64,000 nt of DNA from Methylosinus sp. C49 (GCF_009936375.1 NZ_AP022332.1:2884501-2948500); one strand, 5' to 3'. Positions 27,621 through 36,937 are shown, counted from the stretch's first letter. Numbers and translations: made by a program. The notes: generated by a model from the letters alone, not told the origin.

Positions 27621-28673
27621 TCAGCGCGGCAAAACCGCCCAATAGTCGAGATCGAGCAGCACGTCAGGATGCGGCTTGCCTTCGGCCGTCGTCAGCGGGA
27701 AATCCGCCGGCGGGTGGTCCTTGGCGGCGACGAGCCGCAGGCGCAGCGCGCCAATGTCCGAGCGACCGGGAATTTCGGCCTTGTCCAGCACTTCCGACCA
27801 GGCGAAGACGGTGCCGCCGGCGAACAGCGGATTGACATGGCGCCCGCCATTCACCGCGGCGATATGGAAGGCGTTCTCGAGACCGTTGAAAGAGAGCGCG
27901 CGGGCGAGCGAGATCACATGCCCGCCATAGATGATGCGCTTTCCAAAGCGCCCTTGCGCCTCGTAATATTGATTGAAATGGACCTTGGAATTGTTCTGGT
28001 AGAGGCGCGTCGCGATTTGATGCTCGGCCTCCTCCACGGTCATTCCGTCGATATGGTCGATCTTCTCGCCCACTTCGTAATCGCCCCAAAAATAGGGCGA
28101 GCCGGCCAAATCCTTGTCATAGGCGGCGACGTTGATCGCTGGCACGGCCTTGCCGAGATCGGCGGGGGCGACGGATTTCGGCAGCGTCGGCACGACTTCC
28201 GGCCCGACGGGGGCGTCCTTGTCGCGCTTCTTCACCATCACCCAGCGGGCGTAGTCGAGCACCGTCTCGCCGCGCTGATTCTTGCCGGTGGAGCGCACAT
28301 AGACGACGCCGGTCTCCTTATTGGAGTTCTCCTTGAGGCCGATGACCTCGGAGCTCGCCGTCAGCGTGTCGCCCGGATAGACGGGCGCGAGAAATTTGAA
28401 ATCGGCATAGCCGAGATTGGCGATGGCGTTCAGAGAGACATCCGGCACGGTCTTGCCGAGCACGAAATGGAAGACGAGAATATCGTCGATCGGCGCTTCT
28501 CTATAGCCGATCGCCTGGGCGAAGGCCGCCGAGGATTGGACGGCGAAGCGCGGCAGATAGAGCGCCGTGTAGAGCGCGACGTCGCCCGCCGTCACCGTGC
28601 GCGGCGCGGCGTGGCGGATCACCTGACCCAGCGAGAAATCCTCGAAAAAATTTCCGACCTTCGACTTGCTCAT
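27621..28673 (-). CDS. mcd: mesaconyl-CoA hydratase (MaoC family), ethylmalonyl-CoA pathway
   Basis: A 350-residue protein with two MaoC/hot-dog domains. Length and sequence (EDFSLGQVIRHAAPRTVTAGD, VFHFVLGKTVPDVSLNAIANLGYADFKF and, in the second half, FNQYYEAQGRFGKRIIYGGHVISLARAL) match the mesaconyl-CoA hydratase of Rhodobacter and serine-cycle methylotrophs. It hydrates mesaconyl-C1-CoA to beta-methylmalyl-CoA for glyoxylate regeneration. The assignment is by family resemblance; other MaoC dehydratases are possible. It is third in an operon after yggT and yggU with gaps of one to three bases; the other pathway genes are not in the window. Confidence 0.82.
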   Translation of the reverse strand: MSKSKVGNFFEDFSLGQVIRHAAPRTVTAGDVALYTALYLPRFAVQSSAAFAQAIGYREAPIDDILVFHFVLGKTVPDVSLNAIANLGYADFKFLAPVYPGDTLTASSEVIGLKENSNKETGVVYVRSTGKNQRGETVLDYARWVMVKKRDKDAPVGPEVVPTLPKSVAPADLGKAVPAINVAAYDKDLAGSPYFWGDYEVGEKIDHIDGMTVEEAEHQIATRLYQNNSKVHFNQYYEAQGRFGKRIIYGGHVISLARALSFNGLENAFHIAAVNGGRHVNPLFAGGTVFAWSEVLDKAEIPGRSDIGALRLRLVAAKDHPPADFPLTTAEGKPHPDVLLDLDYWAVLPR

Positions 28674-28676
28674 GCC

Positions 28677-29006
28677 TCAACCATTTCTTGTCGCGCCGGT
28701 CTTCTCCAGCGCTGCGAGGAGCCGTGCGGGATCTCCCGCGATGAAGAGCTTTTTCAGCCGCGCCGTGTGACCGGATGCGATCGACACGGATCTGCGCGGC
28801 GCGCCGATCGTCTCGGCGACGAGATCGACCAGCGCGTCATTGGCGCGCCCGTCCTCGGGCGCCGCCCGCACCCTGGCCTTGAGCACCGCCCGGCCGTCGG
28901 CGAGACGCTCGACGCCTTCGACCGCGTCGCGGCCGCCCTTGGGCGTCAGCCGAACCCAGAGGGCGACGCCGTCGCCCTCCGCGCTCCAGGCCGCGGCCTC
29001 CGCCAT
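28677..29006 (-). CDS. DUF167/YggU family protein
   Basis: A 109-residue protein of the YggU (DUF167) family. Signature: WVRLTPKGGRDAVEGVE, LKARVRAAPEDGRANDALVDLVAE and VSIASGHTARLKKLFI. Function unknown in all organisms I know of. It starts one base after the yggT stop and ends three bases before the hydratase start, so it is within one operon; the yggT-yggU pairing is common. Confidence 0.9.
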   Translation of the reverse strand: MAEAAAWSAEGDGVALWVRLTPKGGRDAVEGVERLADGRAVLKARVRAAPEDGRANDALVDLVAETIGAPRRSVSIASGHTARLKKLFIAGDPARLLAALEKTGATRNG

Positions 29007-29007
29007 G

Positions 29008-29298
29008 TCAGCCCATGCCGCCGAGCTGGCCAGCGACGAGATTGCGCAGGAATTGCAGCGCGAGCAGCAGGATGATCGGCGAGATGTCCATTCCGCCGAG
29101 GCTCGGCAGCACGCTGCGAATCGGCCGCAGCACCGGCTCGGTCAGCGCATTCAGCGCGTTCCACAGCGAGTAGACGACGCGCGATCGGGTGTTCACCACA
29201 TCGAAGGCGATGAGCCAGGACATGACCGCCATTGCGATGACGACCCACCAATAGAGATCGATGATCGTGAAGATGAGATTGGCCACGGCATATTGCAT
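29008..29298 (-). CDS. YggT family membrane protein
   Basis: A 96-residue protein with two hydrophobic helices (about 5-30 and 65-90). Family landmarks are VMSWLIAFDVVN, LNALTEPVLRPIRSVLPSLGGMDISPIILLLALQFLRN. Proteins of this family are linked to membrane protein assembly or cell division factors, but the role is unsettled. ATG 29298 gives the normal length. First gene of the yggT-yggU-mcd operon. Confidence 0.9.
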   Translation of the reverse strand: MQYAVANLIFTIIDLYWWVVIAMAVMSWLIAFDVVNTRSRVVYSLWNALNALTEPVLRPIRSVLPSLGGMDISPIILLLALQFLRNLVAGQLGGMG

Positions 29299-29534
29299 CG
29301 TTGCGCTTTCCAACGGTCGAATTCGTGAGAATTCTCTATCCTTCCTGCTCCGCCGCCGCAATCCCCGCGCGCCTCCGGCGCGGCCGTGACTCGCCCGGCC
29401 TCGCGGCCCCGAGCCGGCGCAGCGGGCAAGCTGCTGCTCAGCCGTCGGGAGCAGGCATTTCGGATGGAGGAACGATTTCGACGCGGAGCGGATTGACAGC
29501 CGGATAGGCGCCGAAGTATCCAGCGCCTCGGAGC

Positions 29535-29610
29535 GGGGCTGTAGCTCAGATGGGAGAGCGCTGCAATCGCACTGCAGAGGTCGGGGGTTCGAATCCCCCC
29601 AGCTCCACCA
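29535..29610 (+). tRNA. tRNA-Ala (anticodon CGC)
   Basis: A 76-base cloverleaf with CCA encoded. The acceptor arm GGGGCTG pairs with CAGCTCC (one G-U), the T-loop is GTTCGAATC, and the 7-base anticodon loop ATCGCAC reads CGC, decoding GCG. A perfect 14-base palindrome (GGCCGAATTCGGCC, 29611-29624) follows immediately and may be a terminator or processing site. Confidence 0.95.
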
Positions 29611-29652
29611 GGCCGAATTCGGCCGCCCGCTCGTCTCTTCCCACCTAGACCG

Positions 29653-29892
29653 TCACGCCCGAGAAGTCGGGACGCGCTCGTCGAAGCGGCGACGTGGGAA
29701 AGCCGCTCTGAACAGCATTATGATGAGATTGAGCAGGACGAGCCCGACGAGCAGCGTCAGCGCCCAATCGCCTATGCTCGCTGCGGCGGGCGTCTGCAGC
29801 ACCGAGTTGAGCGCGGTTTCACCCTTCGCCCATACACAGCTCACCGCCTCGCAAAATGTCATCGACGCCAGCGGCTGTTCGCAGGACTCCAT
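29653..29892 (-). CDS. small membrane protein of unknown function
   Basis: A 79-residue protein with a single strong helix (about 43-63, WALTLLVGLVLLNLIIMLF) followed by a basic RRR stretch, so the C-terminus is probably cytoplasmic. Two Cys (MTFCEAVSCVW) precede the helix. A GGGAG ribosome-binding site eight bases before ATG 29892 supports the call; an ATG at 29928 is also in frame. No family recognised. Confidence 0.5.
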   Translation of the reverse strand: MESCEQPLASMTFCEAVSCVWAKGETALNSVLQTPAAASIGDWALTLLVGLVLLNLIIMLFRAAFPRRRFDERVPTSRA

Positions 29893-30240
29893 GATACGGC
29901 TCCCGATTTCGCGTGTATCGCACTGCAATTAGCGGCGCTGCGGACGACTTCAATCCCACATTCGATTGGGCCGCGGCGTGGACGTCTGGACGGCGCCGCG
30001 CCCACCAAGTGATTCGCACGAAAAAGTAGAGATATGTCGCGCCGCTTCTATCGCCGCGTGCGGTAGAGTAACAAATTTGTTACCGCGGCGGCATTTTCGC
30101 TCGACATCGGCTAAGTATTCGCCCACTCTACCCGTGTTCGGAATTTCCGTTCATCCTGGGAAAACTCGGAGCCGGCCGACCGATTCGGACGAACGATCGT
30201 CCGACGGAAGTCGTTTCGCCCCCATCGACGCCGGAGACCC
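29893..30240. other. intergenic region with AT-rich palindrome
   Basis: About 350 bases. The only notable element is the 16-bp palindrome at 30068. The rest probably contains the promoter of the AT-hook gene at 30241; no gene seen. Confidence 0.55.
30068..30083. promoter_or_regulatory. perfect 16-bp palindrome GTAACAAATTTGTTAC
   Basis: A perfect inverted repeat nested in a wider imperfect one (GCGGTA before, TACCGC after). It is operator-like, about 158 bases upstream of the AT-hook gene and 175 upstream of the divergent small membrane protein gene. No known regulator is assigned. Confidence 0.45.
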
Positions 30241-30921
30241 ATGCGCCGCATCGTCCGCCCTTTCGTCAAGGAATTCAAATCTCGCTCCGCCAAGACGGCG
30301 GCGGGTCGCCTCGGCCCGCTCGACGAAGCCGCGCCCGAGCCCAAGCCTGCTTTTCTCGATCTCGCGACCTTCGCGCCGCGCGTCGTCGAGCGCGAGGCGC
30401 AGCATGACGACAGCTATGAAGCCGCGATGAAGGCGGCCGATCTCGTCTTCGGCAAGAAGATCGAGCCCGTGACTGCGGAGGCCGCGCCTGGCCCAACGAC
30501 GACCGGCCGCGTGCTGCCAAGCCTCATAGAAACCGTCGCGCCGCAGCCGGAGCCAGAGGAGCCGGTCCGCCGCGGTCGCGGCCGTCCGCGCGGCGTGAAG
30601 AAAGCCGTCGAGCCGAAGATCGAGGCCGAGATCGCAGCTGCGGCGCCGGCGCGCGCGCGCCCCGGCCGTCCGCGTAAGATCGCTGAAGCGGCTCCGGCGC
30701 CTGCGCCACGCCGCGCGCCCACGGCGGCGGCCATTGTCGCGGCGCCGATCGCCGTGCCCGTCGCTGTGGAGAGGCCGGTCGCCGTCGAGAGGCTCGTCGC
30801 CCTGGACAGCGAGCCAAAAGGCCGCCGCGTCCGCCGCCCCATTCAGCTGCGCTGGGTCCTCGACAAAGAGCTGCGCGCCGGCGAAAGGTGGAAGCGTCGC
30901 CTTCCCGAGGCCGCTCGCTGA
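30241..30921 (+). CDS. hypothetical protein with two AT-hook-like motifs
   Basis: A 226-residue, Pro/Ala/Arg-rich protein of low complexity. RGRGRPRG (111-118) and PGRPRK (141-146) match the AT-hook core GRP. The N-terminus (1-20) is basic, and the C-terminus (about 196-222) is a basic segment ending WKRRLPEAAR. A GGAG site precedes the ATG. The AT-hooks suggest minor-groove DNA binding at AT-rich sites, perhaps a chromatin-type regulator; this is inference. No family recognised. Confidence 0.7.
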   Translation: MRRIVRPFVKEFKSRSAKTAAGRLGPLDEAAPEPKPAFLDLATFAPRVVEREAQHDDSYEAAMKAADLVFGKKIEPVTAEAAPGPTTTGRVLPSLIETVAPQPEPEEPVRRGRGRPRGVKKAVEPKIEAEIAAAAPARARPGRPRKIAEAAPAPAPRRAPTAAAIVAAPIAVPVAVERPVAVERLVALDSEPKGRRVRRPIQLRWVLDKELRAGERWKRRLPEAAR

Positions 30922-31026
30922 CCGGTTCCGAGCGCCGTCTTTCGGCAAGACGGCGCTAACCTTCGCCTGCGCCATTCGCTCAAAATCCTTGCTCCTCGGG
31001 CCGATCGGCGTCATATACGGAGAGCG

Positions 31027-31305
31027 ATGACGGACGCTCAAGAAACCACGCTGATCGAGGCCTTGAAGAAGGTCGATGCGCATGGCGACATCGCGCCGCC
31101 GCATGTGCAGGATCCTATGACCATGGCGCTGCGCCAGCGCGCCATAGCGGCCGATCTCATGCGGTGGGACGATAGTCGCGGCCGCTATGTGCTCACCGGC
31201 ACCGGCCGCAGCCGCATCAGCGCCCGCAATCGCGCCCCCGGCGCGGTGCTGCGCTTCCGCCGCCGCGACGAGAGCGACGGCGCCCCGCAGCGCAAGGCCG
31301 ACTGA
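31027..31305 (+). CDS. hypothetical protein
   Basis: A 92-residue soluble protein not recognised. It begins with a helix-rich acidic stretch (TLIEALKKVDAHGDIAPPHVQD), and the sequence MTMALRQRAIAADLMRWDDSRGRYVLTGTGRSRI ends like a winged-helix repressor fragment. The C-terminus is basic. A clear GGAG site lies six bases before the ATG, so it is very likely expressed. Confidence 0.65.
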   Translation: MTDAQETTLIEALKKVDAHGDIAPPHVQDPMTMALRQRAIAADLMRWDDSRGRYVLTGTGRSRISARNRAPGAVLRFRRRDESDGAPQRKAD

Positions 31306-31322
31306 GGCGCGACCGCCTCCGC

Positions 31323-32186
31323 CTACTTCCCCTTCCCGAAGCTTCCGTTTTTCGCGTCGGCCACGGCCGCGTGATATTTCTTCGTGATCTGCGCCAGATC
31401 GACGCGCGTCGGCGGCAGCTTCAGCCCCATCTCGTCCAGCGTGTCGACGACGATGCGCGAGATGACGAGATCGCGAAACCATTTGTGATTCGACGGAACC
31501 ACGAACCAGGGCGCCTGCTTCGTGCTGGTGCGCGACAGCGCCTCCTCATAGGCCTCCACATATTGCGGCCAATATTCGCGCTCCGTGTAGTCGCTCTCGC
31601 TGATCTTCCAATTGCGCGCCGGATCGTCGAGCCGCTGCTTGAAGCGCGCGAGCTGCTCCTCCGGGCTGATGTGCAGATAGAATTTCAAAATTTTCACATT
31701 GCCGTCGCGCGTCAGCAGATGCTCGAACTCGTTGATCTCGTCATAGCGCTTCGACCAGATGTCCCGCGGAACGAGCTTGTGCACGCGCACGACGAGAACA
31801 TCCTCGTAATGCGAGCGATTGAAGATGACGACGCCGCCCTTGGCCGGCGCATGGGCGTGGATGCGCCAGAGAAAATCATGCTCATGCTCGATCGGCGTCG
31901 GCTGCTTGAAGCAGGCGACGGAGACGCCCTGCGGATTCATGCCGGAGAACAAATGGCGGATGGTGCCGTCCTTGCCGGCGGCGTCGAGCCCCTGCAGCAC
32001 GATGAGCAGCGCCTGCGAGCCGTCGGCGTAGAGCAGATATTGCAGCTTGGCCATGCGCTCGACATGGTCCTTGATCTTGGGCAGCGCCTCCTCATGGGAC
32101 TTGTGCTTGCCCGTGTCCGAGGGGTCGTAATTGGAGAGGCGGAGCTTTCCGCCCGGCTCGACCCCGTATTTCTCGCGCCAATCCAT
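31323..32186 (-). CDS. ppk2: polyphosphate kinase 2 family protein (PPK2)
   Basis: A 287-residue PPK2 kinase using polyphosphate to phosphorylate nucleotides. Walker A is GLDAAGKDG (about 66-74), Walker B region FNRSHYEDVLV, and the lid contains QRLDDPARNWKISESDYTER. The single domain of this length and its residues resemble the class that can make ATP from ADP or AMP. Substrate not certain. It lies 13 bases after the P-type ATPase gene, in the same operon. Confidence 0.92.
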   Translation of the reverse strand: MDWREKYGVEPGGKLRLSNYDPSDTGKHKSHEEALPKIKDHVERMAKLQYLLYADGSQALLIVLQGLDAAGKDGTIRHLFSGMNPQGVSVACFKQPTPIEHEHDFLWRIHAHAPAKGGVVIFNRSHYEDVLVVRVHKLVPRDIWSKRYDEINEFEHLLTRDGNVKILKFYLHISPEEQLARFKQRLDDPARNWKISESDYTEREYWPQYVEAYEEALSRTSTKQAPWFVVPSNHKWFRDLVISRIVVDTLDEMGLKLPPTRVDLAQITKKYHAAVADAKNGSFGKGK

Positions 32187-32199
32187 CGGCTCTTTCCTC

Positions 32200-34815
32200 T
32201 CAATTGGACTTTTGGGCCGCGAGCGCGAGCCCGCCGGCGAGCGGCCGCTCGACGGTGGCGACGCTCTTCTCCTGCCGTTTCATGCGATGGTCCACGACGC
32301 GCGCCACGATCTTGCGCACCAGGCCGAGGACGAACATGAAGGCGATGCAATAGGCCCAGACGATGCCGATGAGCCGCGGCGAGATCGGCGGCACGAGCCA
32401 GCCGAAATAGCACATTGCGGCGGCGAGAATCTGCGTCGCCACGATCGCGAAGAGAAGCTTCCACGCCGGAAAAGGCGGCATGAAGAACCAGCGCCGCGTG
32501 CGCGCGACCAGCAGCAGCAGATGGCCGCCGACGACCAGCTGCAGGAACATCATCGTCTGCAATTGCTGCGGCGTGAACAGCTGCATGGCCTCTTTCAGCG
32601 GCTCATGCGCTAGAGCGCGAACGCCGATGAGCAGCAGCCCGAAGGATTCGATGACGCAGACGAGGCCGAGCATGGTCGCGATCGCCAGCAATCGCGGCAT
32701 GCGCCAGCGTATCGGCCGCGGCTCCACCGGCGTGTTGTCATAGGCGATGGTCATGATCGGCGCATCGTCGAGCAGCGACATGACGACGATCATCGCCGCG
32801 GTGAGCGGCGTGAAGCCGAGGAACACGCTCGACAGCACGACGACGAACATGATGTCGATCGTCAGCGCCACACGATAGGTGGTGTAGCTCTCTATGCGTC
32901 CGAAGATGCGCCGCGCCTCGTCTATGGCGCTGGAGATGACGGACAGGCCCGGCGCGGTGAGAATCAGCGCCGCGGCGCCGCGGGCGGCGTCGGTGGCGCC
33001 GGAGACGGCGATTCCGCAATCGGCCTGCTTCAGCGCCGGCGCGTCATTGACGCCGTCGCCCGTCATCGCGACGAGATGGCCGCGCTGCTGCAAGGCCTTC
33101 ACGATCGCATATTTATGCTCGGGAAACACGCGCGCGAAGCCGTCCGCCCGCTCGATCGCGTCGACGACATCGACGGAAAGATGATTGGGGTCGAGATCTT
33201 TCGGGAAGATATCGGCGGCTGCGACGATGTGATCGCCGAGGCCGAGCTGGCGCGCCGTCTCTATGGCGATCGCCGTGTCGTCGCCCGTCACCATCTTCAC
33301 CACCACGCCCTTGGCGCGCGCGGCGGCGATGGTCGCCTTGGAATCGGCGCGCGGCGGATCGAACATGGGCAGGACGCCGAGCAGCTGGAAGCTGGCGCCA
33401 TCGTCCTCCGATCGCGCCACGGCCAGCGAGCGCGAGCCCTTCTCCGCCAGCTCGGCGACGATGCTCTTCACGCGCTGCGCCACGCTGGCGTCGGGATGGA
33501 CGAGATCGACGATCGCCTGCGGCGCGCCTTTGGAGACGATGATCGATTTACCGCGCGCGTCCGTGACCATCGCCTGCGTGCGCTTGCTCACCGGATCGAA
33601 GGGCGTGAATTTCGTCATCGAATAGGCTTTGAGCGCATCCTTGTCCTTCAGCGCGTCGATGCAGGCGGTGTCTATGGCGTCGCGATCCTCGAGCTTGGAA
33701 GCGAGCGCGGCGGCGAGGATGCAATCCTGCGCATCTTTGGAATCGAAAAGGATCGGCTCGCTCAAGGTCAGCTGATTCTTGGTGAGCGTGCCGGTCTTGT
33801 CGGAGCACAGAATATCGACGCCCGCCATCTCCTCTATCGCCGAGAGCTTGGACACGATCGCCTTTTCCTTGGACAGCGCGAGCGCGCCGAGCGCCATCGT
33901 CACCGAGAACACCGCCGGCATGGCCACTGGAATGGAGGCGACCATCAGCACCAGCACGAATTGCAGAATGGAGAGGGCGTCCGCCATGCTCCAGTCGTCG
34001 GCGACGACGAGATCGCGATAGACCTTCACCGCGACGAGAACCACCGCGAGCGCGACAGCGACGACGATGAGAAAATCGCCGATCTCGAACATGGCCTTTT
34101 GCGCATGGCTCGCGGCGCCCGCGCCGGCGACGAGGCTCGCCGTGCGGCCGAAAAATGTGTTGCCGCCCGTCGCCGTGACGACGCCGATCATCTCGCCCTG
34201 CTTCACTATGCTGCCGGAATAGGCCACATCGCCGACCTTCTTGCCGACCGGCAGAGATTCGCCCGTCAGCGCGGCTTGGTCGATCGAGGCGTAATCGCCG
34301 GCGACGAGCCGCAGATCGGCGGGAACGACCACGCCGAGCCTTATCTTCACAATGTCGCCGGGCGCCAGCTCGGCCGCGGGCTTGGCGCTCCAATCGCCGT
34401 CGCGCAGCACCGTGGCCTCGGGCGCGAGGCCTTTCTTCAACGCCGCCAGCGCGTTGGAGGCCTTGCGATCCTGCCAGAACTCGAGCCCCGCATTGAACAG
34501 CAGCAGAGCGAGAATAATGGCGAAATCATTCCAATGGCCGATCAGCGCGGAGACGATCGCCGCCGCCTCGATCATATAGGCCATGGGTCCGGCGAAATAG
34601 CCGACGACCTTGCGCCACAAGGGAATGCGCTTCTCCGGGAGCGCATTGAGGCCATAGGCTTTCAGCCTTCGGCGCGCCTCCTCCGGCGAAAGCCCGCGCT
34701 TGGGATCGACGCCGAGCCGCGTGAGAACCTCCTCCAGCGGCATCTTGCTGTAGTCGGCCGCCGCCGGAGGAACGTCTGCGGCATGCGTCGGGCGCGTCCT
34801 GGTCGTCAGCGACAT
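32200..34815 (-). CDS. plasma-membrane proton-efflux P-type ATPase (type IIIA)
   Basis: An 871-residue proton pump with the order of P3A ATPases. A cation-transporter N-terminal domain (about 20-90), TGESLPV in the actuator domain, the phosphorylated Asp in CSDKTGTLTKNQ, KGAPQ in the nucleotide domain and MTGDGVNDAPALKQADCG are all visible. It has ten helices, and no extended C-terminal regulatory domain of the plant type. Expected reaction: ATP-driven H+ efflux. The larger open frame to 35412 is trimmed to ATG 34815 because the N-terminal domain starts there. Confidence 0.92.
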   Translation of the reverse strand: MSLTTRTRPTHAADVPPAAADYSKMPLEEVLTRLGVDPKRGLSPEEARRRLKAYGLNALPEKRIPLWRKVVGYFAGPMAYMIEAAAIVSALIGHWNDFAIILALLLFNAGLEFWQDRKASNALAALKKGLAPEATVLRDGDWSAKPAAELAPGDIVKIRLGVVVPADLRLVAGDYASIDQAALTGESLPVGKKVGDVAYSGSIVKQGEMIGVVTATGGNTFFGRTASLVAGAGAASHAQKAMFEIGDFLIVVAVALAVVLVAVKVYRDLVVADDWSMADALSILQFVLVLMVASIPVAMPAVFSVTMALGALALSKEKAIVSKLSAIEEMAGVDILCSDKTGTLTKNQLTLSEPILFDSKDAQDCILAAALASKLEDRDAIDTACIDALKDKDALKAYSMTKFTPFDPVSKRTQAMVTDARGKSIIVSKGAPQAIVDLVHPDASVAQRVKSIVAELAEKGSRSLAVARSEDDGASFQLLGVLPMFDPPRADSKATIAAARAKGVVVKMVTGDDTAIAIETARQLGLGDHIVAAADIFPKDLDPNHLSVDVVDAIERADGFARVFPEHKYAIVKALQQRGHLVAMTGDGVNDAPALKQADCGIAVSGATDAARGAAALILTAPGLSVISSAIDEARRIFGRIESYTTYRVALTIDIMFVVVLSSVFLGFTPLTAAMIVVMSLLDDAPIMTIAYDNTPVEPRPIRWRMPRLLAIATMLGLVCVIESFGLLLIGVRALAHEPLKEAMQLFTPQQLQTMMFLQLVVGGHLLLLVARTRRWFFMPPFPAWKLLFAIVATQILAAAMCYFGWLVPPISPRLIGIVWAYCIAFMFVLGLVRKIVARVVDHRMKRQEKSVATVERPLAGGLALAAQKSN

Positions 34816-35032
34816 GGCTGGTCTCTTGTTGGGATAGCCTCTCGAGGGCGCGCCCGCGACGGCGAGCGCCCTGCTCACATAGAGCCGCACGCGCCCGGAA
34901 ATAGTCTCCCTTTCATGGTGAATCGCGCGAGGCGCGGCGACATTGACAAGCCGGCGCCCCTCGCCCAAGAGGACGTTCGCCCCCAAGAGGACGATCGCCG
35001 GCGGGGGCCGCAGATCGAGAATTGGATCGCAT

Positions 35033-36937
35033 TTGACGAAGCAGGCAATCGCGCTCCTTCCGCAAAAGGACGTCGCCATAGAGAATGGCCGCTTCTTCGC
35101 CCTCTCGAAGGAGCCCTGGCTGCGCGTGGAGGGCGATTTCGGCGCGCGTCGTTTCGTCGAGATCGTCTTTCGGGCGAGCCTGCTGGACGATCCTGTGCGG
35201 CCGGTGCTGCGCTTCGTGACCAAAGATCGCGTCATCGATCGCATTCTTCCCGGCCCCGTGGCCGGCGCCGGCGTCTGGATCGGCGCCCTGCCCCGCGACG
35301 CGCGCGCGATTCTCATCAGTCCCACCAACAGGCCCGGCGCTTTCGGCTTTGCGATCGAGAGCCTGCGGCCTGTCGGCCTCTTCGAGGCGCTCGCCCGGGT
35401 CTGGCGCCGCAAGCCGGCGAAGCTCTGGTCCTATTTCCTGCCCACGCTCTTCGGCTATCGCGCGGAGGCCGAGAATGCGATCGATTGGGCGAGCAATTTC
35501 GAGCCGCTCGACGCATTCGAAAATTGGCGCGCGCGCCGCGCCCGTCCTTTCGAGCCGACGGGCCTCGATGCGCCGCGCGGCGCGCCGGACAGAGCGCCGC
35601 GCTTCGCGATTCTCCTCTCCGGCGCGGAGGCGACGCAAGACCAATGGGCGCGCACGCTCGCCTCGATCGAACGGCAATCCTATCCCTCGCCCGCGCGTCT
35701 CGCGCGCAGCGAGGCCGAGTTCCTTCCTCTGCTCGCGGAGGCGGATTTCGTCGCGCATCTGCGCGCGGGCGATGAATTGGCCGTTCACGCCTTCGCCGCT
35801 CTCGCCGAGCAGATCGCGCGCGCGCCGCAGACGAAGCTGATCTACGCCGACGAGCTGCTGCGCACGGCGCATGGGTTGCAGCCGCGCTTCACGCCGGATT
35901 GGAGCCCGACGCTGGCGGCGGCGCGCCCCTATTTCGGCCGCTGCGCCTTCTATGCAGCCGCGACTCTCGCCGCAGAATCGATCGAAGCCGCGATGCGCGC
36001 CGCGCCTTTCCGCCTCGCTCGTGAGGAGATCGCGCATCTGCGCCGCTGGCTGCTCACACGCGACGAAGACTCAGAGCCGCCGCCGGTCGTCGCGCCGCCG
36101 GCGCCCGCAGAGCCGGCGCGGATCGTCTCCATCATCGTACTGACGCGCGACCGCGCCGATCTGCTCGGTCCCTGCGTCGAGAGCATTTTGCGCCTCTCGA
36201 CGCATCCGTCCTTCGAGCTCGTCATCGTCGACAACGGTAGCCGCGAGGCGAAGACTTTCGCCATTTTCGACAAGGCGAAGAAAGACCCACGCGTGCGCCT
36301 GCTGTCGCGCCCAGAGCCGTTCAATTTCGCGCGCCTCAACAATGACGCCGCTCGCACGGCGCGCGGCGAGGTGATCCTCTTCCTCAACAATGACACGGTG
36401 GTCGTCAGCCCGGACTGGCTGGAGACGCTGGCGCGCAGGGCCATGGCGCCGCAGACGGGCGCCGTCGGCGCGCTGCTGCTCTATCCCGACGGCCGCATCC
36501 AGCATGCCGGCGTCACCATAGGGCTCGGACAGGACGCTGGCCATTTCGGCGCGCTGGTCGCGCCGCAGACGCCATCATGGCTCGGCCGCGCCGCCCTCGC
36601 GCATGAGAGCTCCGCCGTCACCGCCGCCTGCATGGCGGTGGAGCGCCGCAAGTTCGACGCGGTCGGCGGTTTCGACGAGATCAATCTGCCGATCGAGTTC
36701 AACGACACTGATCTCTGCTTGCGCCTCGCCGAACGCGGCTGGACGTCGCTGTACGAGCCGGCCGCGCGGCTGTTGCATTATGAATCGGCGTCACGCGGCT
36801 CGGCCAAGTTTCGCCCGATGAGCGTCTATGCGAAAGAGCGCGACTATTTCCGGGACCGCTGGCGCGACGTCATTCGCGACGATCCCTTTTATCATCCCGC
36901 AATGTCGCTCTACGCGCGCCATCCGGCGCTCTGGTGA
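35033..36937 (+). CDS. family 2 glycosyltransferase with N-terminal extension
   Basis: A 634-residue protein. The C-terminal half (from about 360) is a GT-A glycosyltransferase of the rhamnosyltransferase type: VSIIVLTRDRADLL, the ELVIVDNGS motif, the LFLNNDTVV DxD-like site and a late FDEINLPIEFNDTDLCLRLAERG, which matches the conserved acidic helix. The N-terminal 350 residues contain a beta-rich domain (ENGRFFALSKEPWLRVEG) of unknown role. No membrane segments. The start is unclear: TTG 35033 fits the homologous region, and TTG 34943 is an alternative. Pairs with the next glycosyltransferase. Confidence 0.83.
   Translation: MTKQAIALLPQKDVAIENGRFFALSKEPWLRVEGDFGARRFVEIVFRASLLDDPVRPVLRFVTKDRVIDRILPGPVAGAGVWIGALPRDARAILISPTNRPGAFGFAIESLRPVGLFEALARVWRRKPAKLWSYFLPTLFGYRAEAENAIDWASNFEPLDAFENWRARRARPFEPTGLDAPRGAPDRAPRFAILLSGAEATQDQWARTLASIERQSYPSPARLARSEAEFLPLLAEADFVAHLRAGDELAVHAFAALAEQIARAPQTKLIYADELLRTAHGLQPRFTPDWSPTLAAARPYFGRCAFYAAATLAAESIEAAMRAAPFRLAREEIAHLRRWLLTRDEDSEPPPVVAPPAPAEPARIVSIIVLTRDRADLLGPCVESILRLSTHPSFELVIVDNGSREAKTFAIFDKAKKDPRVRLLSRPEPFNFARLNNDAARTARGEVILFLNNDTVVVSPDWLETLARRAMAPQTGAVGALLLYPDGRIQHAGVTIGLGQDAGHFGALVAPQTPSWLGRAALAHESSAVTAACMAVERRKFDAVGGFDEINLPIEFNDTDLCLRLAERGWTSLYEPAARLLHYESASRGSAKFRPMSVYAKERDYFRDRWRDVIRDDPFYHPAMSLYARHPALW

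Noticed and set aside
33076-35775. 899-codon plus-strand open frame opposite the proton ATPase
   Set aside because: No recognisable domain; the ATPase on the minus strand has all catalytic motifs.
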